A stretch of 46,941 nucleotides of DNA from Candidatus Vagococcus giribetii (GCF_017316185.1 NZ_JAFLVX010000004.1:69459-116399), one strand, 5' to 3'. Shown: positions 8,436 through 18,263, counted from the first letter of the stretch. Notes: a model not told the origin generated them from the sequence alone. Numbers and translations are program-made.

Positions 8436-9229
8436 TCAGAGCCTTAATTGCAGCGTCCTTTATGGCTGTTATCGCTCCTTTACTTGGCGTTTTTCTTGTC
8501 TTAAGAAGACAATCTTTAATGGCCGATACCTTGTCTCATGTGTCTTTAGCTGGGATTGCTTTAGGTTTCTTTATTAACTTTAATCCAACAGTAACTACCT
8601 TAATCGTTGTTATTGTAGCAGCCTTAGCCCTAGAGTACATTCGTAAGCTCTACCCTTCTTATTCTGAAGTATCAACTGCCGTATTAATGGCTGGAGGACT
8701 AGCAACTGCTCTTGTTTTAATGAATTTAAACAAAGGACAGACTAGTATGAATATCAATCAATATTTATTTGGTTCTATTATTACGATTAATTGGGCTCAA
8801 GTGAAAGTTCTTGGCGTATTGATGGTAGCTATTGTTGTGCTATTTCTATTTTTAAGAAAACCAATGTACGTCTTAACATTCGATGAAGACACTGCTCACG
8901 TAGACGGCCTTCCTGTGAACTTATTATCCACTTTATTTAACGTGATGACAGGTGTCGCAATTACTTTAATGATTCCGATTGCTGGGGCTCTTTTAGTCTC
9001 TGCCATTATGATTTTACCAGGAACGATTTCGATGAAATTAGGACGGACATTTAACCAAGTTATCTTTATTAGTATTATCGTCGGATTCTTCGGTATGATT
9101 TCTGGTTTAATTAGTTCCTACCAGTTAGATACTCCCCCTGGAGCAACGATTACCTTAATATTCATTTTTATGTTTATTCTAGTCAATTTGATTCAATCCC
9201 TTATGAAGAAAGGAAAAAGAAAGGCTTAG
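8408..9229 (+). CDS. adcB: Zinc ABC transporter permease AdcB/ZnuB
   Basis: A 273-residue permease of the ABC-3 metal family with about eight membrane segments. [27 protein letters not shown] near residues 27-52 is the family signature. A second motif, [18 protein letters not shown], lies near residue 200. AAAGGAGG stands 8 bases before the ATG, inside adcC. The stop codon forms the loop of the following terminator. Confidence 0.9.
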   Translation: MEMFSYAFMIRALIAASFMAVIAPLLGVFLVLRRQSLMADTLSHVSLAGIALGFFINFNPTVTTLIVVIVAALALEYIRKLYPSYSEVSTAVLMAGGLATALVLMNLNKGQTSMNINQYLFGSIITINWAQVKVLGVLMVAIVVLFLFLRKPMYVLTFDEDTAHVDGLPVNLLSTLFNVMTGVAITLMIPIAGALLVSAIMILPGTISMKLGRTFNQVIFISIIVGFFGMISGLISSYQLDTPPGATITLIFIFMFILVNLIQSLMKKGKRKA

Positions 9230-9244
9230 CCTTTCTTTTTTTTC
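9216..9244 (+). terminator. Terminator of adcCB, containing the stop codon
   Basis: A perfect 10-bp stem, AAAGAAAGGC (9216-9225) with GCCTTTCTTT (9229-9238), has a three-base TTA loop and a T-rich tail. The adcB TAG stop (9227-9229) is in the loop. Confidence 0.85.
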
Positions 9245-9248
9245 GTTT

Positions 9249-9261
9249 ATTTGCGAACATT
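9249..9261. promoter_or_regulatory. Possible PurBox upstream of purR
   Basis: ATTTGCGAACATT resembles the PurR recognition sequence (AWWWCCGAACWWT) with one changed base. It lies about 25 bases upstream of the purR promoter, so it may serve autoregulation. I see only one copy, whereas strong PurR sites usually have two facing copies. Confidence 0.35.
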
Positions 9262-9284
9262 TACTTTTTTTTCTTAAAAATACT

Positions 9285-9312
9285 TTGTTTTTTGCTCAAA
9301 ACATACTATAAT
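9285..9312 (+). promoter_or_regulatory. Promoter of purR
   Basis: TTGTTT (9285-9290) and TATAAT (9307-9312) are spaced by 16 bases, with 39 bases from there to the start codon. Confidence 0.6.
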
Positions 9313-9351
9313 GGTTAGTATTACTTTAATTAATTAGAAGGAGTTATACAT

Positions 9352-10179
9352 ATGAAAATAAAAAGAAGTGAACGTTTAATTGATATGACTGCCTATATTT
9401 TAAACAATCCCCACAAGCTCACTCCTTTAACTTATTTTGTTAATAAATACGAGTCGGCAAAATCATCTATTAGTGAAGATTTAACCATCATTAAAAAAAC
9501 ATTCAAAGATAGAGGTTTTGGTACCTTAGAAACAATGGCTGGTGCCGCTGGTGGCGTTATTTTCACACCAGAGATTCCTTTTGAACAAGCTAGATTAATG
9601 GTCAATGATTTATGTGAACGTTTATCTGAACAAGACCGATTATTGCCTGGTAGCTACGTTTATTTATCTGACTTATTAGGTGACCCACAATTACTAAAAC
9701 AAATTGGTCAAATTATCTCGTCTCAATACGTTGGTCAAGAAATTGACGCTGTTATGACTGTTGCCACAAAAGGTGTGCCAATTGCTCAAGCCGTTTCATA
9801 CTACTTAAACGTGCCATTTGTTATTGTTCGTCGTGATTCAAAAATCACAGAAGGCTCAACAGTTAGTGTGAATTATGTATCTGGTAGTTCTGAGCGTATC
9901 GAAAAAATGGAACTCTCAAAACGTAGCCTAAAAAGAGGCTCGCGTGTCCTTGTGGTAGATGACTTCATGAAAGGTGGCGGAACGGTTAACGGTATGAAAG
10001 CCTTAATCGAAGAGTTCGAAGCTGAGCTAGTTGGTATCACTGTATTTGCAGAATCAACTTTTGGTGGCCGTAGAATGATTGACGATTATACGTCCCTACT
10101 TTGTGTGAAAGATGTAGACACACGTACAAAAAATATTACAGTAGTTCCTGGAAATTACTTTGATCCTAAACTATCTTAA
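9352..10179 (+). CDS. purR: Purine operon regulator PurR
   Basis: A 275-residue regulator of purine genes. The N-terminal winged-helix region starts KIKRSERLIDMTAYILNNPHK. The C-terminal phosphoribosyltransferase-like domain has the PRPP loop VLVVDDFMKGGGTVNGM near residues 203-219. PRPP binding through this loop controls DNA binding in B. subtilis PurR. In lactococci the homologue can act as an activator. GAAGGAG precedes the ATG. Its neighbours glmU and prs repeat the purR-glmU-prs order of bacilli, and Prs makes the PRPP that PurR senses. Confidence 0.93.
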   Translation: MKIKRSERLIDMTAYILNNPHKLTPLTYFVNKYESAKSSISEDLTIIKKTFKDRGFGTLETMAGAAGGVIFTPEIPFEQARLMVNDLCERLSEQDRLLPGSYVYLSDLLGDPQLLKQIGQIISSQYVGQEIDAVMTVATKGVPIAQAVSYYLNVPFVIVRRDSKITEGSTVSVNYVSGSSERIEKMELSKRSLKRGSRVLVVDDFMKGGGTVNGMKALIEEFEAELVGITVFAESTFGGRRMIDDYTSLLCVKDVDTRTKNITVVPGNYFDPKLS

Positions 10180-10204
10180 TTGGTATAGTCAATTATATTA
10201 AAGG

Positions 10205-10234
10205 AAAGAGCTTGATGTATCAGCTCTTTTTTTG
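10205..10234 (+). terminator. Terminator of purR
   Basis: AAAGAGC-TTGAT (10205-10216) pairs with ATCA-GCTCTTT (10219-10229), with one bulged T and a GT loop, followed by a seven-base T run. Confidence 0.85.
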
Positions 10235-10280
10235 TTACAATAAATCGAAACTATAGAGAAGTCTTAAGGAGTGTTAACAC

Positions 10281-11654
10281 GTGAAAAATCGTTACGCAAT
10301 TATTTTGGCTGCAGGTAAAGGATCTCGTATGAAATCCTCTTTATATAAAGTTCTACACCCTGTTGCTGGTAAACCAATGGTAGAGCATGTTATTGAACAA
10401 ATCGAAGCAGTTAAAGTTGATGAGATTGTTACAATTGTCGGTTTTGGTGCAGAAATGGTCAAAGAACAATTAGGCGATCGTTCAAAGTATGCTCTTCAAA
10501 CAGAACAACTAGGAACAGGTCATGCCGTGTTAGCTACAGCTGATTTATTAAAAGCTAAAAACGGAACAACTCTAGTTATTTGTGGAGATACTCCCCTTCT
10601 AACAGCAGAAACTTTAGAAGAGTTAATCAACCATCATGAAGCCATCGGCGCTAAAGCAACTATTTTATCTGCTATAGCCAAAGACGCTTCAGGTTACGGA
10701 CGTATCGTTCGAAACGCAGAAAACCATGTAGAAAAAATCGTTGAACACAAAGATGCTTCTGAGGAAGAATTACGCATCAATGAGTTCAACACAGGAACTT
10801 ACTGTTTTGACAACGCCTTTTTATTTGAGTCATTAACACAAGTGGGTAATGACAACGCACAAGGCGAATATTACTTACCAGATGTGATTAGTATCTTAAA
10901 ACAACAAGGTGACATTGTGAGTGCGTATATCATGGATTCAGAAGAAGAATCTATGGGAATCAATGACCGTGTTGCCTTAGCAAAAGCCAACCAATTAATG
11001 ACTGCTCGCATTAACGAAAACCATATGAAGAATGGCGTGACTTTCTTAGATCCAAGTACAACTTACATTGAAAGTGACGTTGTCATTGGTCAAGACACAG
11101 TGATTGAACCTGGCGTTATGTTACGTGGAAAAACAGTGATTGGTGATAATTGTTTCATTACGGCTAATTCTGATATTAGTAATAGCCATATTGGAAACAA
11201 CGTTGTCATTAAATCATCTACTTTAAATCAAGCTGTTGTTAAAGATGGTGCTGATGTTGGTCCTTACGCTCATTTACGTCCAAACGCAGATATCCATGAA
11301 AATGCTCATATTGGAAACTTTGTTGAGATCAAGAAAGCAACAATTGGTGAAGGCACTAAAGTTGGTCACTTAACTTATGTAGGGGATGCGACTCTTGGTA
11401 AAGATATTAACGTTGGTTGTGGTACTGTTTTTGTTAATTATGATGGCAAAAATAAATTCCATACAATCGTCGAAGATCATAGCTTCATTGGTAGTGGTAC
11501 CAATTTAGTTGGGCCAGTGACTTTAGGGCGTAACTCTGCCATTGCTGCCGGCTCTACCATTACAAAAGATGTTCCTGAAGATGCTTTAGGAATCGCACGT
11601 GGACGTCAATCAAATTTAGAGGGTTATGCTAAAAAAATGCCATATAACGAATAA
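10281..11654 (+). CDS. glmU: Bifunctional GlmU: GlcN-1-P acetyltransferase / GlcNAc-1-P uridyltransferase
   Basis: A 457-residue cytoplasmic enzyme that makes UDP-GlcNAc for peptidoglycan and teichoic acid. The N-terminal pyrophosphorylase domain begins with [20 protein letters not shown] and has QLGTGHA for UTP binding. From about residue 250 the chain is a left-handed beta helix of hexapeptide repeats (IGDNCFI, IGNNVVI, IGNFVEI, IGEGTKV), ending with the conserved [10 protein letters not shown] and GARGRQ-like IARGRQSN segment. It uses a GTG start with TTAAGGAG upstream. Length and both domains are complete. Confidence 0.97.
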   Translation: MKNRYAIILAAGKGSRMKSSLYKVLHPVAGKPMVEHVIEQIEAVKVDEIVTIVGFGAEMVKEQLGDRSKYALQTEQLGTGHAVLATADLLKAKNGTTLVICGDTPLLTAETLEELINHHEAIGAKATILSAIAKDASGYGRIVRNAENHVEKIVEHKDASEEELRINEFNTGTYCFDNAFLFESLTQVGNDNAQGEYYLPDVISILKQQGDIVSAYIMDSEEESMGINDRVALAKANQLMTARINENHMKNGVTFLDPSTTYIESDVVIGQDTVIEPGVMLRGKTVIGDNCFITANSDISNSHIGNNVVIKSSTLNQAVVKDGADVGPYAHLRPNADIHENAHIGNFVEIKKATIGEGTKVGHLTYVGDATLGKDINVGCGTVFVNYDGKNKFHTIVEDHSFIGSGTNLVGPVTLGRNSAIAAGSTITKDVPEDALGIARGRQSNLEGYAKKMPYNE

Positions 11655-11710
11655 AAAGCGCTCAAATCACTTGATTTATTCGTTAAAAATGACTACTATT
11701 TAGTGGGAAG

Positions 11711-11716
11711 TATAAT
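11711..11716 (+). promoter_or_regulatory. -10 element upstream of prs
   Basis: A perfect TATAAT lies 32 bases before the prs start. A weak -35-like TGACTA at 11690-11695 is closer than usual (15 bases). There is no terminator after glmU, so read-through may also feed prs. Confidence 0.45.
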
Positions 11717-11748
11717 CACAAGTTAAAAACAAGAAAGCGGAGGTCCTC

Positions 11749-12717
11749 ATGTCTAATCATTACTTTGATCCAAGACTAAAAATCTTTTCATTAAATTCTA
11801 ACAAGCCACTTGCAAAAAAAATTGCTGATGCTGTTGGAGTAGAACTAGGAAAGTCTGAAGTAAAACAATTCAGCGACGGTGAAATTCAAATCAATATCGA
11901 ACAAAGTATTCGTGGTGGTCACGTTTACCTAATTCAATCAACAAGTAATCCTGTTAATGACCATTTAATGGAATTATTAATTATGATTGATGCCTTAAAA
12001 CGCGCTAGTGCTAAAACAATTAACGTTGTTATTCCTTACTATGGTTACGCTCGTCAAGACCGTAAAGCACGCTCTCGTGAGCCTATCACTTCTAAATTAG
12101 TAGCTGATATGCTTGAAAAAGCAGGAGCAACTCGTATCTTAGCATTAGATTTACATGCAGCTCAAATCCAAGGATTCTTTGATATTCCTGTGGATCATTT
12201 AATGGCTGCTCCACTATTAGCAGATTACTTTATTGACCATGGTTATGAAGGTGACGATGTTGTCGTTGTTTCTCCTGACCACGGTGGTGTAACAAGAGCT
12301 CGTAAATTAGCTGAAATCTTGAAAGCACCTATCGCTATTATTGACAAACGCCGTCCAAAAGCAAACGTTGCTGAAGTAATGAATATTATTGGGGAAGTTA
12401 AAGGGAAAAAATGTGTCCTAATCGACGACATGATTGATACAGCTGGAACTATTACCCTAGCTGCAGAAGCATTGAAAGAAAAAGGCGCAACTGAAGTTGT
12501 CGCTTGTTGTACACACCCTGTTCTTTCAGGTCCCGCTATTGAGCGTATTGATAACTCTTCAATTGAAAAATTAATCATCACAGACTCTATTCTTTTACCT
12601 GAAGACAAACATTCAGATAAAATTGAGATTGTCAGTGTTGGAGAATTAATGGGAGATGCGATCAAACGTATTCATGAAAACAAACCTGTTAGTCCACTTT
12701 TTGAATCAAAAAAATAA
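11749..12717 (+). CDS. prs: Ribose-phosphate pyrophosphokinase
   Basis: A 322-residue PRPP synthetase (class I), forming PRPP from ribose-5-phosphate and ATP. Family segments in order are [59 protein letters not shown] (ATP flexible loop) and the PRPP-binding loop [13 protein letters not shown] near residue 225. GCGGAGG precedes the ATG. A bidirectional terminator shared with mscL follows. Confidence 0.97.
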   Translation: MSNHYFDPRLKIFSLNSNKPLAKKIADAVGVELGKSEVKQFSDGEIQINIEQSIRGGHVYLIQSTSNPVNDHLMELLIMIDALKRASAKTINVVIPYYGYARQDRKARSREPITSKLVADMLEKAGATRILALDLHAAQIQGFFDIPVDHLMAAPLLADYFIDHGYEGDDVVVVSPDHGGVTRARKLAEILKAPIAIIDKRRPKANVAEVMNIIGEVKGKKCVLIDDMIDTAGTITLAAEALKEKGATEVVACCTHPVLSGPAIERIDNSSIEKLIITDSILLPEDKHSDKIEIVSVGELMGDAIKRIHENKPVSPLFESKK

Positions 12718-12724
12718 GCTAATA

Positions 12725-12757
12725 AAAAAACATCTGGTTATTTTCCAGATGTTTTTT
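12725..12757. terminator. Bidirectional terminator between prs and mscL
   Basis: A perfect 13-bp stem, AAAAAACATCTGG (12725-12737) with CCAGATGTTTTTT (12745-12757), serves both convergent genes. The mscL stop codon lies in its loop and the last mscL codons are in the stem. Confidence 0.9.
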
Positions 12758-13169
12758 CGTTTTGCTCACTTAATAATTGACGAATATCTTGAAGAATTAC
12801 TTCTGTTGTTTCTATCTCTTCAACAATTTCTTCTTGTTCTTCTTTTTTAGGTACCATTCTATTAGCTTTGTTAACACCTTTAATAATCATAAATAAAACA
12901 AATGCGGTAATTAAAAAAGTAATAATAGCTGAGATGACTGATCCATAGTTAAATTCAACTCCATTAACTGTAAATGACAAACTCTTAGTCACGTCGTCCA
13001 CATTAGTTGAACCAGGGAAAATCAAACTAATCACTAAGCTAATTAAAGGTGTAATTAAATTTTCTGTTAACTTAGTAACAATCCCTGTAAAAGCTCCTCC
13101 AATAATGACCCCTACTGCTAAATCAAGGACATTCCCTCTCATAATAAACTCTTTAAATTCTTTTATCAT
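12738..13169 (-). CDS. mscL: Large-conductance mechanosensitive channel
   Basis: A 143-residue membrane channel that opens under high membrane tension to release solutes on hypo-osmotic shock. It begins MIKEFKEFIMRGNVLDLAVG, an amphipathic helix leading into TM1 (VIIGGAFTGIVTKLTENLI), then a periplasmic loop. TM2 is near residues 75-100 (SVISAIITFLITAFVLFMII). The C-terminal cytoplasmic helix is glutamate-rich. AAGGAG precedes the ATG. It is a single gene convergent with prs. Confidence 0.95.
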   Translation of the reverse strand: MIKEFKEFIMRGNVLDLAVGVIIGGAFTGIVTKLTENLITPLISLVISLIFPGSTNVDDVTKSLSFTVNGVEFNYGSVISAIITFLITAFVLFMIIKGVNKANRMVPKKEEQEEIVEEIETTEVILQDIRQLLSEQNEKTSGK

Positions 13170-13407
13170 TGTAACAACTCCTTTTTCTACTGTTATTATA
13201 TTCTATTGTCTCTCTTTTTTCTTCTAATTTGCTTTCTCCTCATAAAAATAAAATCCTACGTTTAATTATTAACCTTTTCTTAAACTTTATTTTTTTACTA
13301 GAAAATCTTGCCTTTTCCTATCAAATCAGTCAATTTTTTGGTACTCTAAAGGGTGTATCTATTTATTAAAAATGATACCTATCTGATCAACAAAGGAGAT
13401 TAGATTT

Positions 13408-14676
13408 ATGACTTTTGAATTAAATCAAAACGTGAATTTACACGTTATTCCAACTAATAAATATAAGACGGTTCGGCTTCTTGTTCGTTTCTCCGCACCT
13501 CTTTCAACTGAAACCAGTAGTAAACGAGCTCTATTAGCTAGTCTAATGGAAACAAATAGCTTAAATTTCCCTGATCAAACTAGTTTAAGTAAACAATTAT
13601 CTGAATTGTTTGGTGCTAGTTTTGGTATCGGCGTCAGCCGTAATGGGAATGAACATTATTTAACCTTAGGTATGAATATTATTAACGACCATTTAGTTCC
13701 AAGTGGGACTTCTGTTTTAGAATCTGCTGTGGCGTTTTTAAAAGAAATCATATTCGCCCCTCATATTATTAATAATCAATTTGAGCCAGAGACGTTTTTA
13801 AGAGAAAAAGAAAACTTAATGGAATATATTCGCTCTATTTTTGATGATAAACAAACCTATGCGTCTCTTAGCCTTCAGAATTTATTCTTTGCCCGCTCTA
13901 GTAGCCAAAGAACACCTAGTTTTGGTAGTATCGAAGGCATCGAAAAAGAAACAGCTTCATCTATGGCTGCCTATTACCAGCAAATGATTGCTCAAGATAA
14001 GATTGATATTTTAGTCATTGGAGACGTTGCTGAAGGATATGTTGCCAGATGTTTTAAAGACTTCGGATTCTCTGATCGTCCTTATGACAAAGGCCCCTTG
14101 TTCTATCAACAATCCTTACAAAATGTGATTCATCAAAAAACCGAACAACTTCCTGTGGTCCAATCTAAACTAAATTTAGCTTATCATTGTGACATTTATT
14201 ATTACGATGAGTTGTATTTTGCTTTGATGGTGTTTAATGGGTTATTTGGTGGCTTCCCTCACTCAAAACTATTCTTAAACGTGAGAGAAAAACACAGTTT
14301 AGCTTATTATGCGAGTAGTTCTGTTGAGCCTTTTAGAGGATTATTAACGGTTCAAACTGGTATTGACGGCAAAAACAGAGAAAAAGTCCTTCGTTTAGTC
14401 AATGAACAACTAAAAGACTTAGCATCTGGAAAAGTAAGCTTAGATGACTTAGAGCAAACTAAAGTCATGCTAATCAATCAGTTCCTACTTAGCCTAGATA
14501 ATCAACGTGCCTTGTTAGAACAAACTTTCTTAAAAATTAAAGTCCCTAATGCGGATATTTCTCAAGAAGAATGGGTAAAACGCGTTCAAGACGTTACCAT
14601 TGAAGATGTTCAAGCAGTTGCTAAACACATCAAGCTACAAGCGGTTTACTTTATGGAAGGAGAAAAAGAACAATGA
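13408..14676 (+). CDS. ymfF: M16-like protein YmfF (EF-P 5-aminopentanol modification-associated)
   Basis: A 422-residue member of the M16 peptidase fold. The region equivalent to the zinc motif reads ALLASLMETN, so HxxEH is missing and it should not bind catalytic zinc. It keeps the second-half substrate-binding arginine and tyrosine (NVREKHSLAYYASS near residue 292). Its gene overlaps ymfH by four bases. In B. subtilis the homologues YmfF and YmfH are linked to the 5-aminopentanol modification of EF-P together with the reductase YmfI. CAAAGGAGATTAG precedes the ATG. Confidence 0.85.
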   Translation: MTFELNQNVNLHVIPTNKYKTVRLLVRFSAPLSTETSSKRALLASLMETNSLNFPDQTSLSKQLSELFGASFGIGVSRNGNEHYLTLGMNIINDHLVPSGTSVLESAVAFLKEIIFAPHIINNQFEPETFLREKENLMEYIRSIFDDKQTYASLSLQNLFFARSSSQRTPSFGSIEGIEKETASSMAAYYQQMIAQDKIDILVIGDVAEGYVARCFKDFGFSDRPYDKGPLFYQQSLQNVIHQKTEQLPVVQSKLNLAYHCDIYYYDELYFALMVFNGLFGGFPHSKLFLNVREKHSLAYYASSSVEPFRGLLTVQTGIDGKNREKVLRLVNEQLKDLASGKVSLDDLEQTKVMLINQFLLSLDNQRALLEQTFLKIKVPNADISQEEWVKRVQDVTIEDVQAVAKHIKLQAVYFMEGEKEQ

Positions 14677-15971
14677 TGAAAAAGATTTTTTATCCTTCAA
14701 TCAACGAAACAATCTATACAGGTGTCCTAGATAATGGTTTAGAAGTAACCTTACTTCCTAAACCTGATTTCCATAAAACTTATGGTTTATTTACGACTAA
14801 CTATGGCTCTATCGATAACGAATTTGTCCCACTAGGACAAGAGGCCTTTACTAAAGTCCCTGATGGAATTGCTCATTTTTTAGAGCACAAATTATTTGAA
14901 AAAGAAGATGAAGATGTCTTTCAACGTTTTGGTCGCCAAGGTGCCTCAAGTAATGCTTTTACTAGCTTTACCCGTACAAGTTACCTCTTCTCTTCAACGG
15001 ACAATACCTTAGAAAACATCGCTACTTTGATTGATTTTGTTCAAGACCCTTACTTTACAGAAGAATCTGTTAATAAAGAAAAAGGCATTATTGCTCAAGA
15101 AATTAGAATGTATCAAGACGATCCTAATTGGCGTTTGTTTTTTGGGATATTAAACAACATGTATCCAAAACATCCGTTACACATTGATATTGCTGGAACA
15201 GAAGAAAGCATTGATAAAATCACTGCTGAAAATCTATATCTTTGCTACAACACCTTCTATCACCCAAGTAATATGAATTTATTTATTGTGGGCAATATGG
15301 ATGCTGAAAAATTGATGGATTTTATTATTGAAAACCAACAATCAAAAGAATTCGTTCCTAGTACACCTATTGAACGTCGTTTCCCTATTGAGACGGCTAA
15401 AGATATTGTCAAAGAAAGTAGCATTGAACTATCTGTCAGTCGACCTAAAGCCATTATTGGCCTTAAAGGACTAGATACCGTACCTGAAGATGGTTTTGAA
15501 CGATTAAAATATCAAACAAGTATTCAATTATTACTTCAATTACTCTTTGGAGACACGTCTGAGAGTTATTTAAACATGTACAATGATGGCTTAATTGATG
15601 ATTCTTTCTCTTTTGAATTTAGTTTGGATCGTAGCTTCCACTTTGCTGACTTTAGTTCAGATACAACTGAACCTGAACGTTTTGCCAACCAAATGATTAA
15701 CTTGATTCTAAAATCAAAGGATAGCCCAGAGCTAACAGAAAGAAACTTAAATTTAGCTAAACGCAAAATGATGGGAAAACATTTACAATCTCTAGATTCT
15801 CTTGAATATATTGCTAATCAATTTAGTGGCATGAAGTTTGGTGATACCACTCTATTTGATTTAGCTGAAGTCATTGATAGCATTGAATTAAAAGATTTAA
15901 TGGCTGTTCATGAAGCATTCATCAGACCTGATGGATTAAGTCGTTTCTTTATCTATCCTAAGAAAAGGTGA
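14673..15971 (+). CDS. ymfH: M16 zinc peptidase-like protein YmfH (EF-P modification-associated)
   Basis: A 432-residue M16 peptidase with an intact zinc motif, HFLEH, near residue 68, and downstream EKGIIAQEIRMYQDDPNW carrying the third ligand glutamate. The arginine/tyrosine pair expected in the second half is not evident. YmfF has it, so the two products probably form one split active site. Two ATGs (14673 and 14676) are possible; the first overlaps the ymfF stop. The reading ends eight bases before the ATG of ymfI. Confidence 0.87.
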   Translation: MMKKIFYPSINETIYTGVLDNGLEVTLLPKPDFHKTYGLFTTNYGSIDNEFVPLGQEAFTKVPDGIAHFLEHKLFEKEDEDVFQRFGRQGASSNAFTSFTRTSYLFSSTDNTLENIATLIDFVQDPYFTEESVNKEKGIIAQEIRMYQDDPNWRLFFGILNNMYPKHPLHIDIAGTEESIDKITAENLYLCYNTFYHPSNMNLFIVGNMDAEKLMDFIIENQQSKEFVPSTPIERRFPIETAKDIVKESSIELSVSRPKAIIGLKGLDTVPEDGFERLKYQTSIQLLLQLLFGDTSESYLNMYNDGLIDDSFSFEFSLDRSFHFADFSSDTTEPERFANQMINLILKSKDSPELTERNLNLAKRKMMGKHLQSLDSLEYIANQFSGMKFGDTTLFDLAEVIDSIELKDLMAVHEAFIRPDGLSRFFIYPKKR

Positions 15972-15976
15972 GTCAG

Positions 15977-16702
15977 ATGACATACGCATTCATTACAGGT
16001 GCTAGTGGTGATATCGGAGCCGCTTGTGCGAGAGCTCTTGCTAAAGAGGGTTATTCTCTTTACTGTCATTACCACAGCAATGAAGAAAAAATACGAAACC
16101 TTGTGACTGAACTTAAAGCAGCTTATCCCGAACAAGACTTCTTGATAATTCAAGCAGACTTGTCTCTTGATAGTAGCCTTGAGATCATCACTCAATCTGT
16201 ATTTCAGTTAGATGGTATTATTTTTGCTCATGGGGACACGTCGTATGAGCTGTTGACGACACACACATCAAATGAATTTGATGACATGTGGCGCGTTCAT
16301 TTAAAAACACCCATGAGACTTTGTCAGGCTTTTCAAAGTAAACTAAGCCAACAACAACAAGGACGCATCGTTTTTATTAGTTCTATTTATGGTCTTTCTG
16401 GCAGTTCAATGGAAGTGCTATACAGTACCCTAAAGGGCGGACAAATTGCCTTTGCAAATGCTTATGCTAAAGAAGTCGCTTCTTTAGGTATTACGGTTAA
16501 TACGATTGCTCCAGGAGCAGTAGCTACTCGAATGAACACAGACTGGACCGAAGAAGAAACAAAAGAATTACTTGAAACTATCCCTGTCAACCGAATGGCG
16601 TTACCTGAGGAGATTGCTAGCTTTGCTTCATTTTTATTTAAGAAAGAAGCAAGTTATATCACTGGGACAACCCTACCAATGACAGGTGGATGGAAAATTT
16701 AG
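15977..16702 (+). CDS. ymfI: SDR oxidoreductase, EF-P 5-aminopentanone reductase YmfI
   Basis: A 241-residue short-chain dehydrogenase. The cofactor motif ITGASGDIGAA is at the N-terminus. The catalytic serine is in FISSIYGLSGS, YxxxK is YSTLK near residue 152, and the C-terminal TGGW tail is typical. I start at ATG 15977 because AAAAGGTGA precedes it. A GTG at 15968 lies inside that ribosome site. Position directly after ymfFH matches B. subtilis, where YmfI reduces the 5-aminopentanone on EF-P. By sequence alone it could be mistaken for FabG. Confidence 0.83.
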   Translation: MTYAFITGASGDIGAACARALAKEGYSLYCHYHSNEEKIRNLVTELKAAYPEQDFLIIQADLSLDSSLEIITQSVFQLDGIIFAHGDTSYELLTTHTSNEFDDMWRVHLKTPMRLCQAFQSKLSQQQQGRIVFISSIYGLSGSSMEVLYSTLKGGQIAFANAYAKEVASLGITVNTIAPGAVATRMNTDWTEEETKELLETIPVNRMALPEEIASFASFLFKKEASYITGTTLPMTGGWKI

Positions 16703-16719
16703 AAAGAAGGAGCAATACA

Positions 16720-17649
16720 TTGGAAACCATTGGGGAAAAATTACAAAAAGCCCGCATTGATCGTGGTTTAACAATTGGTGATTTACAAAAAATTACTAAA
16801 ATTCAACGACGTTACTTAGAAGCCATTGAAGAAAATGACTTCGACGCAATGCCTAGCGATTACTATAAACGAACTTTTATCCGACAATTTGCTGAAGCAG
16901 TTGGTTTAAATCCACGTCCTCTATTAAGACGTTTAGATGGTAAACCAGAAGAAACTGATTTATCGAATACCATGGCTTTGAGCATACCGGTTAAGGGTTC
17001 CCGAAAATCAAAATACAATGAAACAAATTCAAAAAAATCCATGATAGCTGCCTACCTTCCTGTTGTGTTACTTGTTTTAGTGGTACTAGGAATTATTGGT
17101 ACTATCGTGTGGGCAATTATGATTGATTCTGAAAAAGGACCTATTGTCCCAACACCAAATAAGACAACTATTGTGGATAATTCAACGACTCAGTCAACAG
17201 TAACTTCTTCTGCAAAAGAAGAAAAAACCACTGAAAGTAGTACACCTGAAAAAGAAAAGAACAAAGATAAAAAAGAGAAAAAGGCAAAAGATAATATCGC
17301 CTTAGAATCTGATACTGGTGAAGCCGTTCTTTATAAAGTCTCTGAATGGGAAAAACCAATGAAGGTTGCTTTTAAAGGCTTAGATGCGGCTGCTTGGATT
17401 GGTTTAGAAAATCCCCAAACCCAAGAATTATTCTACCAATACACGATTCAACCTGGAGAAGAGTTAGAGACGTTTGTTCCTGATGACTTAGATAGCTTTG
17501 CTATTGTCGTTGGTGCTGCAAGAAATGTGAGCATCACTATTAATGGAGAGGAAATTAAATTTAACGAAAAAACTCCCGTTGATGGCAAAAAAGTGATAAC
17601 ATTAGAAAAAGGAACACTTGATACTCAATCTACAGGAGAGGAAAGATAA
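16720..17649 (+). CDS. rodZ: RodZ-like (YmfM) membrane HTH protein
   Basis: A 309-residue protein for cell-shape or elongation machinery. Residues 1-70 form a RodZ-type HTH (TIGEKLQKARIDRGLTIGDL and TKIQRRYLEAIEENDFDAMP). One membrane segment lies near residues 107-133, then a low-complexity serine/threonine/lysine/glutamate linker and a C-terminal beta domain (DUF4115-like, WIGLENPQTQELFYQYTIQP). I choose the TTG at 16720 because AAGGAG lies seven bases before it. An ATG at 16690 would overlap ymfI and has a poor ribosome site. Placement between ymfI and pgsA is as in bacilli. Confidence 0.87.
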   Translation: METIGEKLQKARIDRGLTIGDLQKITKIQRRYLEAIEENDFDAMPSDYYKRTFIRQFAEAVGLNPRPLLRRLDGKPEETDLSNTMALSIPVKGSRKSKYNETNSKKSMIAAYLPVVLLVLVVLGIIGTIVWAIMIDSEKGPIVPTPNKTTIVDNSTTQSTVTSSAKEEKTTESSTPEKEKNKDKKEKKAKDNIALESDTGEAVLYKVSEWEKPMKVAFKGLDAAAWIGLENPQTQELFYQYTIQPGEELETFVPDDLDSFAIVVGAARNVSITINGEEIKFNEKTPVDGKKVITLEKGTLDTQSTGEER

Positions 17650-17654
17650 ATAAA

Positions 17655-18233
17655 ATGAACTTACCTAATAAGTTAACGGTCTTACGAATTTTCATGATTC
17701 CTATCTTTATCGTCGTTGCTCTAGTTCCTTTGAACTGGGGAAGCGTTGATATCTTAGGAACCAATTTAGAAGTGAGTCAATTAGTTGCTGCTATTATTTT
17801 CGCTGTTGCTAGTATCACTGACTGGTTAGACGGAAAAATTGCTAGAAAACATAATTTAGTTACTAACTTCGGTAAATTTGCGGATCCATTAGCTGATAAA
17901 ATGTTAGTTATGACAGCCTTTATCGTGTTAGTAGAACAAGGTAAAGCGGCTGCTTGGATTGTTGCTATTATCGTCTGTCGTGAATTAGCTGTAACAGGCT
18001 TACGTTTACTACTAGTTGAAGGTGGAGAAGTTATGGCTGCTGCTTGGCCAGGAAAAATTAAAACAGCTACTCAAATGGTGGCTATTATTTTACTATTAAT
18101 CAACAACGTGCCGTTTGCTAGTTTTAATTTCCCATTAGACCAAATCATGCTTTATACTTGTTTAATCTTTACAATTTACTCAGGTATTGATTACTTCGCT
18201 AAAAACAAAGACGTATTTAAAGATTCTATGTAA
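17655..18233 (+). CDS. pgsA: CDP-diacylglycerol-glycerol-3-phosphate phosphatidyltransferase
   Basis: A 192-residue integral membrane enzyme that makes phosphatidylglycerol-phosphate. The CDP-alcohol phosphatidyltransferase motif reads DGKIARKHNLVTNFGKFADP followed by LADK, with all aspartates present, near residues 58-82. It begins MNLPNKLTVLRIFMIPIFIV, which is typical. It follows rodZ after a five-base gap. A terminator follows at once, so it closes the ymfF operon. In bacilli cinA-recA would come next, but not here. Confidence 0.95.
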   Translation: MNLPNKLTVLRIFMIPIFIVVALVPLNWGSVDILGTNLEVSQLVAAIIFAVASITDWLDGKIARKHNLVTNFGKFADPLADKMLVMTAFIVLVEQGKAAAWIVAIIVCRELAVTGLRLLLVEGGEVMAAAWPGKIKTATQMVAIILLLINNVPFASFNFPLDQIMLYTCLIFTIYSGIDYFAKNKDVFKDSM

Positions 18234-18263
18234 AAAATCAAGAGACATCTCTTGATTTTTTCT
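18232..18263 (+). terminator. Terminator of pgsA
   Basis: A 13-14-bp stem (18232-18245 with 18248-18261) with a very short loop and a T-rich right arm begins at the TAA stop codon. Confidence 0.88.

Noticed and set aside
12243-12665. A 140-codon open frame on the minus strand
   Set aside because: It lies wholly inside prs on the other strand, has no ribosome site and shows no family character.
13344-13407. T-box or riboswitch leader before ymfF
   Set aside because: Only a short GTATC/GATAC repeat is present. There is no specifier loop, antiterminator or terminator.
15977-16702. FabG, fatty-acid reductase
   Set aside because: Motifs are shared by all SDRs. Position in the ymfFHI block favours the EF-P reductase.
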